DNA from: Chelydra serpentina
Lineage: Eukaryota; Chordata; Testudines; Chelydridae
Assembly: GCA_037349315.1 (NCBI GenBank)
Contig: JBAIAC010000007.1
Location: 53,593,001-53,657,000 of the forward strand
Length of the DNA: 64,000 nucleotides
Direction: 5' to 3'
The position numbers and the translations under genes were made by a program. Below the pieces are notes generated by a model. The model was not told the DNA's origin, ran no database searches, and saw nothing but the letters and a program-made list of their open reading frames with translations. Of this stretch, positions 1 through 10,540 are shown in pieces; position 1 is the stretch's first letter, and the number at the start of each line of letters is the position of its first letter.

Positions 1-663
1 CTGCATTCTACTAATCCTGCCAAGTAGACAGTAATTTGTGGCTCACGTTGAGCAAGGAACTGCATTTGATCAAAACTGCTCATTTCTGTCTGCAGCACAG
101 AAAAGCACCTTACAAACTGGCAGGAAAGAGAAGAGCTGATTAATCCAGTTTTGATTTGTATATTTGCAACTTGCAAGGCTTCAGAAAGGAACCAAACAAT
201 CCTAAACAGGGAAAGTTCAAATCAAGCAGTTGTCAATCTTGTGAAAAATAGTTGAAACTACCAGATTAAAAAAAAAATTATTCCGAGAATCCTATTCACT
301 CACTTTGTAGGAGCTCTTTTAATTTCCACTTTTTTGGGAATGAGGAAGAAGCTTGCACTTCTGTTCAGGGGGCACACAAAGGCATCCTTGTATATCCTGT
401 ATTTGTGTGGAGGCAGTTTTGGTCAATAGGTTTGGTGTACAAGAGGAACTGAAAATCTCGATAATAGAAAACATTTCCAGACAGTAACAAGGGTTCTGCT
501 GTGTTCTGTCTACACAGGGTTGCTACTTGGATGGTATCCTTGTTCTGAGTACTGTGAATAAATTCTGCACAAGGCTTTCAGAATCATCTTCCCATAACAC
601 ACTTAGCTTAAAGGTTATTTATATATTGATATTCAGACTTCCTGGGCTTTCTGTATCTTGCAG
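1..663 (+). other. CHP1: CHP1 intron upstream of the penultimate coding exon
   Basis: AT-rich sequence ending in a pyrimidine-rich tract and a TTGCAG acceptor just before the recognised CHP1 exon. No coding exon, RNA gene or clear repeat was recognised. Earlier CHP1 exons must lie left of the window. Confidence 0.7.
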
Positions 664-786
664 GTATTGCGGATGATGGTTGGTGTAAACATTTCAGACG
701 AGCAGCTGGGCAGTATTGCTGACAGGACAATCCAGGAGGCTGATCAGGATGGAGACAGTGCCATCTCCTTCACAGAGTTTGTCAAG
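664..786 (+). CDS. CHP1: CHP1 penultimate coding exon (EF-hand 4)
   Basis: This 123-bp exon encodes 41 residues, beginning [17 protein letters not shown] and ending SFTEFVK, which match vertebrate calcineurin B homologous protein 1 (CHP1) almost exactly. It holds the last EF-hand, with a calcium loop [12 protein letters not shown] whose acidic positions 1, 3, 5 and 12 are intact. CHP1 is a small myristoylated calcium-binding protein that binds the cytoplasmic tail of Na+/H+ exchangers and inhibits calcineurin. The acceptor is TTGCAG and the donor AAG|GTTGGG is weak but in place. Phase 0 at both ends joins cleanly to the exon at 2138. The only alternative would be the paralogue CHP2, which fits less well; CHP1 - OIP5 - NUSAP1 synteny settles it. 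Confidence 0.95.
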
Positions 787-1279
787 GTTGGGAATTAACC
801 TTTTGAATAACAGGAAGTGATTGAACGTGGTCATCACTGAGCAGTCACATAAACCGTTGGAAATGAGCCAAAAAGATACTACCCTTCACTTTTGCATTTA
901 GTGTAATAGCCCTTCCCAGTATATCATGATTCCCCTGTGCCCTAGCAGAGAGAATGAGATCATAGCCTCTTGAAGGGGCAGGGTTCACTTCTGGGGCTGT
1001 GCTGCCAGCGTATAATCATTCATAATCAGCCTCTATACCTCTTCTGTGAACTTTTTCTTCTGAGGTTATGTAGCTAGATCTGTTCTGAATTTTCAGTCAA
1101 GCAGATTTGCAGGCAAGAGGCCCACCACAAGGGTAACTTCCTTGTGGGAGAGAGTTAAATAGCCTTTGCCAGGAGTCAAACTAGGGAAATAATAGTGGTC
1201 TTCCAAGGTCCACTTCTTGAGATCCCAAAATGAGACTCCGATCACAGTATATCAGAAAATAATCCACTTCCTTCCTTGA

Positions 1280-1434
1280 GGCCTGCCTACATAGGGAAAT
1301 TGGCTGGCACAGTTATAGCAGAATAATTACTCCATGTTCTTAAATAGTCACACAGGGGAATTATACTAGCCATAACTAAAGCAGAGTAATTATTCTGTAT
1401 CTGTGCCAGTCAAATTCCTGATGTAGACAAGCCC
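1280..1434. mobile_element. Short non-autonomous DNA transposon (MITE) with inverted ends
   Basis: The two ends are inverted copies: GGCCTGCCTACATAGGGAAA on the left against GGGCTTGTCTACATCAGGAA read on the minus strand from the right, followed on both sides by a shared (T)GGCACAG motif. The CTACA-type termini resemble the other Harbinger-like MITEs in the window. It lies in the last CHP1 intron (787-2137); no other gene was seen in that intron. Confidence 0.6.
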
Positions 1435-2137
1435 GTATGCCTTGTCCAGTATTGAAAAATTATAGAACCTCAGTTACTTACACCTCGGGAATAGAGATTG
1501 TTCGTAACTCTGAACAAAATGTTGTTTGTTCTTTCAAAAGTTTACAACTGAACATTCACTTAATATAGCTTTGAAACTTGACTATGCAGAAGAAAAATGC
1601 TTTTGGCCATCTTAATTTAAATGAAACAAGCACAGAAACCATTTCCTTACCTTGTCAAATCTTTTTTTAAACTTTTTCAGTAGTTTAACACAGTACTGTA
1701 CTGTATTTGGTTTTGTTTCTGCTGCTGCCTGATTGCGTACTTCTGGTTCCAAATGAGGAGTGTAGTTGACCAGTCAGTTAACTCTGGTGTTTGTAACTCT
1801 GAGGTTCTACTATGCAGTGTTGATACTTGTCGTCTGAGTTAAAAGTTAACAACCTCCTAACAAATGAGGATAGTCCATACTTCTCTTAGCTGTTTCTGGC
1901 TGTCTGGAGATTGACATTACTATATTAGTTACACTTGGTTCACATTGTGGTTTTCTTAATTTTTAAAAGGAAAGCTTAGCTTCTGGGGCACAGCATTAGC
2001 AGCCTCCAGATGAAAGAATGGCTTCCCAGGCTGCCCCATACTCCGCTTGCTTGCTTTTTAATATCATTCAACATTTTAACTGGAACAGAACTGTGTACAT
2101 AAGTAACTTAACCAGCTGTCTCTCGGTTTTATTGCAG

Positions 2138-2191
2138 GTTTTGGAGAAGGTGGATGTAGAGCAGAAAATGAGCATTCGATTTCTTCACTGA
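2138..2191 (+). CDS. CHP1: CHP1 terminal coding exon with stop
   Basis: After a TTTTATTGCAG acceptor, 17 codons read VLEKVDVEQKMSIRFLH and then TGA, the C-terminus of CHP1. The frame is phase 0 and continuous with the exon ending at 786, so the junction reads FVK-VLEK as in other vertebrates. This helix packs against the exchanger-binding groove. Nothing is disrupted. Confidence 0.95.
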   Translation, partial: VLEKVDVEQKMSIRFLH

Positions 2192-4170
2192 TGGATGGGG
2201 AGACCCATTCCTTACCACTCCTAATTTCTAAGGACTAGAACTCCACTTTCTCCCCCACCCTATTTCCCTACTGTGTTGCTATTGGTGCATGAAAAACACA
2301 TCTGCAATCCCTCACCAGCTTGTTCCACCAAGGTGAACATTCCCTGTGTAGCAGGAACAAAGGGAAGTGGCTGCAGTGCAGCTCAGAATGGAGCATTAAA
2401 AAGTCCCTATTTCAGATTCTTCCTCTGCATTGCTGTATGACTATATTGATTGCGTTTGCTTCCTATGTATTGCTGCTGCAAACTTATTCTTCTGGAGCTC
2501 TACATCTAGGAAGCCAAAACGGGGGTAATATCCCATAGAAAAGCCATCTGAATTTTTTTACTGGGAGTAGTGTATAGTGTGTAACAAACCTCAGCTAAAT
2601 CATTCCTTCAGTAAGTGCTAGGTGTCAGAGTAGCACTGCCTTTTCCCCACCCATGCTAGTACAACAGAGCTGCCTTCTTTTCTGCCCACTCGGTTTTTTT
2701 TTTCAAGACCTTTCTTTCCAGATCTGCCCTTTAGAGCGATCTTAAATTAATAATTTAAGTTCTGTGGCTTCTTTTGCAGGACAGTAGGATTGGGAGTACT
2801 GTGGCAGTTCTGAGCAGTCTCAAATGCTGTGACTGGATTCTGTAGAATTAATCCACAGGGGTGAGAGGAATCTGTCATGATTGCAGGTTGCAACTTCTGT
2901 GGAACAAACTGGACTCCACACAGTGATTCATAATCCTCAAATGACCCCAGTACCAGGTGCAGAAGGGGGTGTCTTAAGAGCAGCTTGCAGGCTCTGACTG
3001 CCAGTGGACCACAAAGCACCGCTCCCTAGGTTGCTTTTCTGTATGACCGTTCCTTCCCACGGGGCACTCTTGCCTCCACCATCACAACTTATTGCTTTCA
3101 TTAGTGCAGATTTATTTACTGGTGTTTATAATTTAAGAAAACTAGCCATGCACAAAGTTTGATTTAATGTCACCGTCCAGTGGTGATAGCTCTAGTGACA
3201 CCTTGTGCTGCTTGCATACTAATCCTTGGATAATTTGAAAACAAAATTATTATTTTTTGTAACATCTGTCAGAGCCCCACCCTGGCTGGTGGATGTGCAC
3301 TGTGGGTATTAGTTTAGCTGCACTTGGAACACTTTCATGGAAGTTTAGATACAAGTGTTTTTAGAGAATTGCCTAGTATATCCCAGTTCAAATTAAAAGG
3401 TGAGATTTTAAAATATAATATTTTGATCAGATACTTTCCACGAATCTTTATGAAACCAACACAACTGAAAGGATAAGTTTTTAATTTAAAAAGTTAACAG
3501 CAAGACTATATGAAATCAAGGATTCAAAAGCAATGAATGTGTTCAGCTGTAAACCTCCAAATTCATTGGCTACACAGTTTCTTGTGCACATGTGGATAAG
3601 TCAACAGATCTGACAACCAGTACAGGTGGAGTGTCTTGAGTTGACTTGGAGGTCCTTCTCCATTGAAGAATCAGTGTTTAAGTGCTTCCATCCACTTCCA
3701 CATCATGTGTTAACGTAAGTTTCTGTAAGTATTGAGCTAATATTCAACCCTCAAATGGATTTTTTTAGTTCCTTTACTTAATTGTATTAAAGAATCCTTC
3801 AGTGGATTCTTCAGAGACTCTGTTTTTAATTGAGTTGCAAAAAGAAATGTTGCACTTTGAAATTTTCAGACTGCAATTTAGTAGTAAGGCTGGAGAAATG
3901 TAAAAGATTTCTGCTCTGTAAAAGAAGGAAACATTCTGGTTTTATGACCATATTATGTAAAATAGGAATTGTAAAAAGGAAAGGAACGTGACTATGTTAA
4001 CATGGAAAGGTACGCAAGATTTTATAGGCTTTGATTTGCTTATTTAAAAGTAGATGTTTCTCTTTTTCTTCTGCCTGTGTAGTTGTAGTCAACTGTGGTG
4101 CCTTATTGTCCCAATGAGTTCAGATACTGTATTTATCAATCCATAAATAAAAGTCTTCACTGTAAAAAAT
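2192..4170 (+). other. CHP1: CHP1 3' untranslated region
   Basis: The approximately 2-kb stretch after the stop codon contains no recognisable coding exon and no obvious transposon. It ends at a canonical AATAAA at 4146-4151 followed by a GT-rich element (GTGCCTGTGTGGTG), which fits cleavage at about 4165-4172. The ORFs in this span are short and unrelated to any family I recognise. The extent is inferred from the signal, not from transcript evidence. Confidence 0.75.
4146..4151 (+). terminator. CHP1: CHP1 polyadenylation signal
   Basis: AATAAA preceded by AT-rich sequence and followed within about 25 bases by a GT-rich downstream element. It is the first well-formed poly(A) site in this strand after the CHP1 stop. 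Confidence 0.75.
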
Positions 4171-4517
4171 TGTGCCTGTGTGGTGTTGACAGTCTCTGTT
4201 CACTATAGAACAATCTTAAGACTGCTGTTAAGCTCTACAGTTAGTCTGATTCTGCACACTTCAGAAAGCAACCTAAAGTGATCTCCTTTCTTCAAGAAGA
4301 TCTATGAAAAATCCTGTAATTAATTGAAGCAGTCATGACTTTGAAACAAGCAGTCACTTGCCATCCTACCCACCCTGCAAGGAAGTTCAAACTGGGAGAA
4401 AGATTATTCTAAGCCTCAGCTCCATAATAGGGCATCTGTTAAAGGGAAGCCTTGCAGTACTTACCCATGAGTCCATAAGTAACTTGAGCCTACTGCTCTA
4501 TACTCATCTCTCCACTG
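4171..4517. other. Intergenic sequence, nothing recognised
   Basis: Lies between the CHP1 poly(A) site and the first transposon. No gene, RNA or repeat is recognised. Confidence 0.6.
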
Positions 4518-4525
4518 TTCTAAAC

Positions 4526-5245
4526 CAGCGGTTTTCAAACTTTTTTTTTTCTGGTGACCCAGTTGAAGAAAATTGTTGATGCCCATGACCCAACGGAGCT
4601 GGGGATGAGGGGTGTGGGAGGGGCTCAAGGCTGGGGCAGAGGGTTGGGATGCGGGCTGTAGTGTGGGGCTGGGAATGGGGTTCAGGATGTGAGGGGTTGG
4701 GGCATGGGCTTACCTCAGGCAGCTCCTGGGCAGCAGCGCAGCAGGAGTGCTATGGCAGGCTTCCTGCCTGTCCTTGCACCGCGGACTGCTGTGCCCCAGA
4801 AGTGCCTAGTTGTAGGTCCGGCTTCTAGGCAGAGGCATGCAAGCGGCTCCATGTAGCTCTCGCCTGCAGGCATGCCCCTCCCACCCCCCCAGTTCTGTGC
4901 GGCTCTCGCCTGCAAGCACCGCACTCCCCGCTCCGTCTGGCTCTCACCCGCAGGCACCCCCGCCCCCCCCGCCCAGCTCCCACTGGCCAGAGTGCGAAGC
5001 CGGTGCTCAGGGCAGGGGCAGCCCCGTGTGCCCCCATCCCCGCCTAGGAGCCAGACCTGCTGCTGGCCGCTTCTGGGGTGCAGAGCATGTCAGAACAGGT
5101 AGGGACTAGCCTTCCTTAGCCAGGCAGCACTGCTGACGGGACTTTTAATAGCCTGGTCTTTGATGCTGACCAGAGCCGCCGCGACCCAGTGCCTTACATT
5201 CCACAACCCAGTACTGGGTTGTGACCCGCAGTTTGAAAGCCACTG
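4526..5245. mobile_element. Non-autonomous hAT transposon with perfect 8-bp TSD
   Basis: The ends are inverted: CAGCGGTTTTCAAACT on the left and AGTTTGAAAGCCACTG on the right. The element is flanked by exact 8-bp duplications TTCTAAAC at 4518-4525 and 5246-5253, the target-site size of hAT transposons. The interior is GC-rich and low in complexity, with overlapping open frames on both strands that reflect composition and not genes. It carries no transposase. Confidence 0.9.
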
Positions 5246-5733
5246 TTCTAAACTATCCTTTGTTGCTTCCTGTTACCATCCCATTAGCTCCTATGTTAAG
5301 TGCACTTCTAGTCTGATTTAAAAAAATACCCTAAGTATGCAGAGAATATCTATTAAAGTATGTCTACACTACGAGACTAGTTCGATTTTTGTGTAACCGA
5401 ACTTTGTAACCCGATATTGCCAGGTCGATCGTTTGAATCCACATCAGGGATCTTAATTCGAATTTCCGAGTCCACAGTAAGGGGGCAAGCGTCGACATTG
5501 CAAGCGGTGCACTGTGGGTAGCTATCCCACAGTTCCCGCAGTCCCCGCTGCCCACTGGAATTCTGGGTGTAGCCCCCAGTGCCTTGTGGGACCGATATTG
5601 TGTCAAGGGTCGTTATACATAAATTTCATCACTCGACCCACACTTCCGCCTTCCCTACGTGAAAGCGCCGGCTGGTAATGAATTCGCGCCCTTTTCCTGT
5701 GGCTGATAGCTCGGACGCCACAGGACAGTGAGC

Positions 5734-7017
5734 ATGGAGCCCTCCGCGATTATCGCTGATGTTCTGTCCGTTACCAACTCCTCGCGCCTTATAGCGCACC
5801 TTTTCCAGACTCAGATGCAGAGAAATCGGGAGAGGAGGCAATGGAAGCTCCGGGAGTACTTGAACTCTGAGAGGGGCATGGACCTCTCGCAAAGCGCTGG
5901 AACCCGGCCCCTAGACATCATGGTGGCAATGGGTCACATTGATCCTGTGGAACGGCGATTCTGGGCAAGGGAAACAAGCACTGACTGGTGGGACCGCATA
6001 GTGCTGCAGGTCTGGGATCAGTCCCAGTGGCTGCGAAACTTTCGGATGCGTAAGGGCACTTTCATTGAACTTTGTGAGTTGCTGTCCCCTGCCCTGAAGC
6101 GCCAGGACACCTGGATGCGAGCAGCCCTGACTATCCAGAAGCGAGTGGCCATAGCCCTGTGGAAGCTTGCAACCCCTGACAGCTACCGGTCAGTAGCGAA
6201 CCAATTCGGAGTGGGCAAGTCTTCCGTGGGGGTTGCTGTGATGCAGGTAGCCCATGCTATCGTTGACCTGCTGCTCCCCAAAGTAGTGACCCTTGGAAAC
6301 GTGCAGGCGATCATAGATGGCTTCGCTGCGATGGGATTCCCAAACTGCGGTGGGGCCATAGATGGGACACACATCCCTATCCTGGGACCGGAGCACCAGG
6401 GCAGCCAGTACATTAACCGAAAGGGCTATTTTTCTATGGTACTGCAAGCATTAGTAGACCACAAAGGACGTTTTACGAACATCAATGTTGGGTGGCCAGG
6501 AAAGGTTCATGATGCTCGAGTTTTCAAAAACTCTGGTCTGTTTAGACGGCTGCAACAGGGGGTTTATTTCCCGGACCGCAAAATCATTGTTGGGGATGTG
6601 GAGATGCCAACAGTGATCCTAGGGGACCCTGCCTACCCGCTAATGCCATGGCTCATGAAGCCATACACGGGAGCCCTGGACACTGAAAAGGAGCTCTTCA
6701 ATTACCGGCTGAGCAAGTGCAGAATGGTGGTGGAGTGTGCCTTTGGCCGTCTCAAAGGCAGATGGCGAAGCTTACTGACTCGCTCCGACCTCAGCCCTAC
6801 AAATATCCCCATTGTGATTGCAGCGTGCTGTGTGCTCCACAATCTCTGTGAGATCAAGGGGGAGACGTTTATGGTGGGCTGGGAGGTTGAGGCAAATCGC
6901 CTGGCAGCAGATTACGCTCAGCCAGACACCAGGGCGATTAGAAGATCACAGCGGGACGCGCTGCGCATCCGGGAAGCTTTGAAAGCTCGCTTCCAGACAG
7001 AGCAGGGTAACCAGTGA
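5734..7017 (+). CDS. Harbinger DDE transposase (HARBI1-like nuclease)
   Basis: A 427-residue uninterrupted ORF starting at the ATG of MEPSAII; the two codons before it begin with GTG and are not a plausible eukaryotic start. A helix-turn-helix-like region (about residues 125-170) precedes the DDE_Tnp_4 nuclease domain. Recognisable motifs are GGAIDGTHIPI (catalytic D210), VGWPGKVHDARVF (about 252-264), ILGDPAYPL (D298) and VECAFGRLKGRW (E334). The spacing from D298 to E334 matches the D-35-E pattern of the superfamily. It would cut and join the element's ends in the nucleus together with the Myb-like partner. There is no intron and no stop. A poly(A) signal follows about 120 bp after the stop. 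It could in principle be a domesticated HARBI1-type gene, but its position between TIRs makes it a transposon gene. Confidence 0.93.
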   Translation: MEPSAIIADVLSVTNSSRLIAHLFQTQMQRNRERRQWKLREYLNSERGMDLSQSAGTRPLDIMVAMGHIDPVERRFWARETSTDWWDRIVLQVWDQSQWLRNFRMRKGTFIELCELLSPALKRQDTWMRAALTIQKRVAIALWKLATPDSYRSVANQFGVGKSSVGVAVMQVAHAIVDLLLPKVVTLGNVQAIIDGFAAMGFPNCGGAIDGTHIPILGPEHQGSQYINRKGYFSMVLQALVDHKGRFTNINVGWPGKVHDARVFKNSGLFRRLQQGVYFPDRKIIVGDVEMPTVILGDPAYPLMPWLMKPYTGALDTEKELFNYRLSKCRMVVECAFGRLKGRWRSLLTRSDLSPTNIPIVIAACCVLHNLCEIKGETFMVGWEVEANRLAADYAQPDTRAIRRSQRDALRIREALKARFQTEQGNQ

Positions 7018-7137
7018 CTGTTACACTTCCGTAAACAGATACTGAACCTTCCCCTGTTTCTGTACACAGGTTCCGTTGCCCATCCTCTCCCATTACCAAC
7101 CCCCTTCCCCCTCCTTCGATCAACGCTTTAAAGGCAC

Positions 7138-7143
7138 AATAAA
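7138..7143 (+). terminator. Poly(A) signal of the Harbinger transposase gene
   Basis: AATAAA about 120 bases after the transposase stop, followed by a T-rich tract and then TGT-rich sequence. Confidence 0.7.
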
Positions 7144-7704
7144 GGAAATTTTTTTTTATTTGGACCGTCTCCTGTACTGGTTTGTCGGTTAAGGTTTTAA
7201 CCGTGGACGCATACCGCGGTTGGGGAGCGGGTGGAGTGTGGGAAAGTACCCTTCAAAGGGGAATGACATGATCCTGCCCACAGAGCAGTCCTAAGTGCTG
7301 GACTGCTTGTTTAACGAGACCATTAACCTCTCCTAATCGCATGTGTGTGTGGTGGGGTCTCTGACTTTTTCGTTGTGAATATCGGCTACGGATCCCCCCG
7401 TGCATTGATCTATCCAGCAGGCTATTGCCAGCCGCTAAAGATCAGCGGCCACCCTCCCCCAGCAGACAGCGAACCACCCAACCACCAACCCCACGTAGAG
7501 AACCTGGAAACCTACACACAGAATGAAAGGTGCGCTTACTGCATGCAATTTTAAAGTGTGCCTGTCACTTCACTTGTTACCCTGTCTGCACCCTCGGTTG
7601 TGCTTCGGTCCTCTGCACTTACAAACCCCGTTAACCAACAACCAGAGAAACAAACGGTCCCCTTTAAGACACTCTGGGAAACATCAGTGAACCAAAAAAC
7701 CAGT

Positions 7705-7710
7705 TTTATT
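7705..7710 (-). terminator. Poly(A) signal of the Harbinger Myb-like gene
   Basis: TTTATT on the plus strand reads AATAAA on the minus strand, about 80 bases beyond the minus-strand stop codon near 7789. It faces the transposase poly(A) signal, giving a convergent arrangement. Confidence 0.65.
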
Positions 7711-7788
7711 AAATAGAACATTAACTTTACATGGAACCTGGGAAGGGAGGTCTTGAGGGGTGCGGCTGGAGGGAGGGGAAGGAAAAAT

Positions 7789-8270
7789 CTAAGGTTTTGG
7801 CAATGGCAGCCTTCTGCTACTGGAGCAGTCTGCAGGGGTGGAGTAAATATTTCCACGCACCCTGCCTCCCCTTGTCCTAGTGACTTTTGGAGAGTAAACC
7901 ACTGGCTTTTGTGGCGGGGGAGGGTGGTTGGAAAGAACATATAGAGGTGCTCTTTCCTCCTGTCTCCTGTCCTGGAGAACATCCACCAGGCGCCGGAGCG
8001 TCTCGGTTTGCTCCCTCATTAGTCCCAGCATTGTTTGGGTCGCCTGCTGATCTTCCTGCCGCCACCTGTCCTCGCGCGCTTCAGCCCTCTGCTCCCGTTC
8101 CCTGGCTGCTCGCTCGTACCGTGCGAGGTCCTCTCTCCGCTGTGCCGCCTCCCTCTGTGACAACATCATTAATTCAGAGAACATGTCGTCCCGGGTTCTC
8201 TTTTTTCGCTGCCTTATCTGGAGTAGCCCATGGGAGGGAGAAGCACGGGTAGGGCGGGAGACACTCGAAG
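7789..8270 (-). pseudogene. Harbinger Myb-like protein, exon 2 (C-terminal coiled coil)
   Basis: The minus-strand acceptor CATCCCTCAG ends at 8271. The exon then reads SSVSRPTRASPSHGLL and a basic stretch RQRKKRTRDDM. A long charged helix rich in R, E, Q and D follows (about 80 residues of predicted coiled coil, including REREQRAEAREDRWRQEDQQ), and then a proline-rich tail and stop. The acceptor phase (CT completing a split Ala codon) agrees exactly with the donor at the end of exon 1 (9579). In Harbinger elements this protein dimerises and carries the transposase to the nucleus and to the termini. The exon itself is open; the gene is called broken because exon 1 is frameshifted. Confidence 0.75.
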
Positions 8271-8639
8271 CTGAGGGATGAGGGAAAGGGAGTGAATTCC
8301 TCAGAAAGATACTTTTTCCAGAACAATGACCATACTCTTTCACCGTGAATAGGACCAAACAGTGCCTATCACATGTAAACGTACTACAAGGTCAAATACT
8401 ATGCCTTAAGGCTGAGTGTCTGGGGTCCCGGTATACGGATCCCAGAAGCCTTGCCGTACAGTGAAAATCACCTCTCTGAAGACCATGGTAAGGTGATGAG
8501 TTAGGACTGCTGAGAGATTGCTTCTCAGCAGTGCTCTACTCCCATGTCTCACTCACTGTTCCTGGCGGCGGGCAGGAACTGCTGCTGGCCAAACCGCTAA
8601 TCTACAGCGGCTTTCCTAACCCCCCCCACTCTGCGTGGT

Positions 8640-9050
8640 TGCTCCTGGGACCATTAAGTGCCCACGAACCGCTCATCAGGAACGGCTCGCCTACCGTTCC
8701 CGGTAACCTAAAGTGCCCGCAAACCGCTCATCAGGAACGGCTCGCCTACCCCTTCCCCCCCTCCGCGTGGCCGCTCCCGGGAACCAAAAATGCCCGCGAA
8801 CCGCTCAGCATGAACGGCTCGCCTACCCTTTCCCACCTCCCTTCGCGTGGCAGCTCCCGGGAACCAAGATCGCCCGCGAACCGCTGTGTTTGAACGGCTG
8901 ACCTACCCCTCCCCTCCCCCCCCCCCTTCCCGTGGGCGCTCCCGGGAACCAATATTGCCCGAGACCCGCTGTGTCTTAACGGCTCGCGTACCCTTTCCCC
9001 GGCCTCGCGTGGCCGGTCCCCGGCACTGTCCCTACCCGCGCACCGCTAAG
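8640..9050. repeat. GC-rich minisatellite inside the Harbinger
   Basis: About five imperfect units of roughly 80 bp. Each contains variants of CCCGGGAACC, then TGCCCGCGAACCGCT, then GAACGGCTCGCCTACC, then a C-rich run. The array lies within the intron of the minus-strand Myb-like gene and generates spurious ORFs on both strands. Confidence 0.8.
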
Positions 9051-9175
9051 TAGTAATGGTTTGGCTCCCGACTCCCTACCACCACGCGTTACCGTAAACA
9101 GCCGGGTGTCTTTCTTTAAAGGGAAAAGGAAGCATTCACTATACTAATTATACCACTCATTCAAACCAGGACCCC

Positions 9176-9466
9176 ATGACTGATATCACTCTGAAGAGGA
9201 TTACAGAGACAGAGAAATACTGCATGCTGTGTCAATGCAAGCAAACCCCGGGGCCGTATGCTGCCATGCTATGCAAGGCAATGATACCAGAGTACCTGCA
9301 GCTTGCATGGCGCGGGAAAGTATCCTACCATGGAGGAGACAATAAGGTCGCTCTCCCAGTGAACGTGCTAAACAAGCTCTCACTGTACCTCCAGGAGAGC
9401 TTCGCGGAGCTCTCAGATGGTGATTACTCCTCTATCCCCATACATATTGACAGACTTTTCGAATAG
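9176..9466 (+). CDS. Small ORF of unknown function within the Harbinger
   Basis: A 96-residue ATG-initiated plus-strand ORF with an ordinary protein-like composition. It begins MTDITLKRITETEKYCMLCQ and contains two Cys-x-x-x/Cys pairs near the N-terminus and an amphipathic stretch KLSLYLQESFAEL. I do not recognise a family. It is antisense to the intron of the Myb-like gene, so it could be a third element gene, a remnant of an older insertion, or chance. No promoter or poly(A) signal is obvious. Confidence 0.3.
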   Translation: MTDITLKRITETEKYCMLCQCKQTPGPYAAMLCKAMIPEYLQLAWRGKVSYHGGDNKVALPVNVLNKLSLYLQESFAELSDGDYSSIPIHIDRLFE

Positions 9467-9578
9467 TTGCACGGGAAAGCGACTCCAAGGTGAAGCGCAT
9501 AAGGCCAATTAAGCCACAGTTACACAGTGCTAACACACCATAACTATTGTATTGCAAATAAATGTCTAACACACTGAC

Positions 9579-10150
9579 CTGATGATCCTTTGCCTGATTC
9601 CTGGTCAGGAATGCTGCCTTGGGAGTGTTCGTAGGGCAGCTCAGTCAGGGTGAGGAATAGTTCCTGGCTGTCGGGGACATCACGAGTGCGACCGCTGTGT
9701 AGTGCCTCTTCCTCCTTCGTCTTCTTCGCCGTCCGCGAAAACCTCCTCCGACGTGGCCGTAGATAAGACCCCGTCGTCGGAGTCCACGGACAGTGGTGGG
9801 GTAGTTGTTGCTGCACCACCGAGCATGGCATGCAGTGCCTCGTAAAATCGGCAAGTGTGTGGCTGCGACCCGGAGCGTCCGTTGGACTCCTTGGTCTTTT
9901 GGTACGCCTGCCGCAGCTCCTTGATTTTCACGCGGCACTGCGTAGCATCCCGGCTGTATCCTCTCTCCGTCATAGCCTGGGAAATTTTTTCGTAAATCTT
10001 TGCATTCCATCTTTTGGAACGGAGCTCGGCTAGTATTGATTCGTCACCCCACACAGCGATCAGATCCAAAACTTCACGATCACTCCATGCTGGAGCCCTC
10101 TTTCTATTCTGCGATGGCATTGAAACCACTGCTGTAGAGCTCTGTATCAT
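9579..10150 (-). pseudogene. Harbinger Myb/SANT-like protein, exon 1, frameshifted
   Basis: From the ATG at 10150 (minus strand) the reading frame gives a Myb/SANT-like (trihelix type) DNA-binding domain with the tryptophans and basic helices of the family: APAWSDREVLDLIAVWGDE, then RNA-like spacing to AKIYEKISQAMTERGY, then QCRVKIKELRQAYQKTKE. After an acidic stretch at about 9710-9722 the frame runs to an early stop at about 9680. The frame one base over continues with family-like sequence DVPDSQELFLTLTEL down to a good donor (TCAG|GTCAGT, ending 9579). One extra base in the purine-rich run at about 9715 explains this. The ORF upstream of 10150 starts with TTG and is not the likely start. 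Confidence 0.8.
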
Positions 10151-10540
10151 TGCCAGTGCTGCTGAGCTTGCCACGATGTCCAAAGAGGAAATGGGATTCA
10201 AAATGGCCACACAGGAAAAGGGATTCAAATTTTCCCGGGGATTTCTATGAGTGGCAGGTCAGAGCATCCGAGTACAGATTACTGCCCTGAGCGTCCACTG
10301 AGTGGTGCACTGTGGGATAGCTCCCGGAGCTATTAGCGTCGAATTCCGTCCACAGTACCTCGCTTTCGGCATGGCCATTTCGAATTTGGCGCTACTCCCC
10401 TCGTCAGGGTGGAGTACAGAAATCGATTCAAAGAGCCCTTAATGTCAAAATAAACTGCTTCCTAATGTGGATGGGTGAGGGATTAAATCGAGTTAACGCT
10501 GCTAAATTCGACATAAAGTCCTAGTGTAGACCTGGCCTTA

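Larger units (their letters stand above)
5356..10537 (+). mobile_element. Near-complete PIF/Harbinger transposon
   Basis: A 5.2-kb element bounded by inverted termini (left AAGTATGTCTACACTAC, right GTGTAGACCTGGCC) and flanked by TTA at 5353-5355 and 10538-10540, the 3-bp TTA target duplication typical of PIF/Harbinger. It encodes the two proteins expected of the superfamily: a DDE transposase on the plus strand (5734-7017) and a Myb/SANT-like protein on the minus strand (exons 9579-10150 and 7789-8270), convergently arranged with poly(A) signals facing each other at 7138 and 7705. Between the minus-strand exons lie a GC-rich minisatellite and a small plus-strand ORF. The open transposase suggests a relatively young copy; the partner gene is frameshifted. 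Confidence 0.9.

Noticed and set aside
4715..5109. Overlapping open frames on both strands
   Set aside because: They lie inside a hAT element with exact TSDs and reflect GC-rich low-complexity sequence.
5728..5733. Harbinger ORF beginning upstream of the ATG
   Set aside because: The upstream start is GTG, which is not expected in a eukaryotic gene; the ATG at 5734 in MEPSAII is preferred.
7345..7554. 69-codon ORF after the transposase
   Set aside because: It lies beyond the poly(A) signal at 7138 and shows no recognisable family.
10151..10228. Myb-like ORF beginning upstream of 10150
   Set aside because: The first codon is TTG. The first ATG in frame is at 10150.
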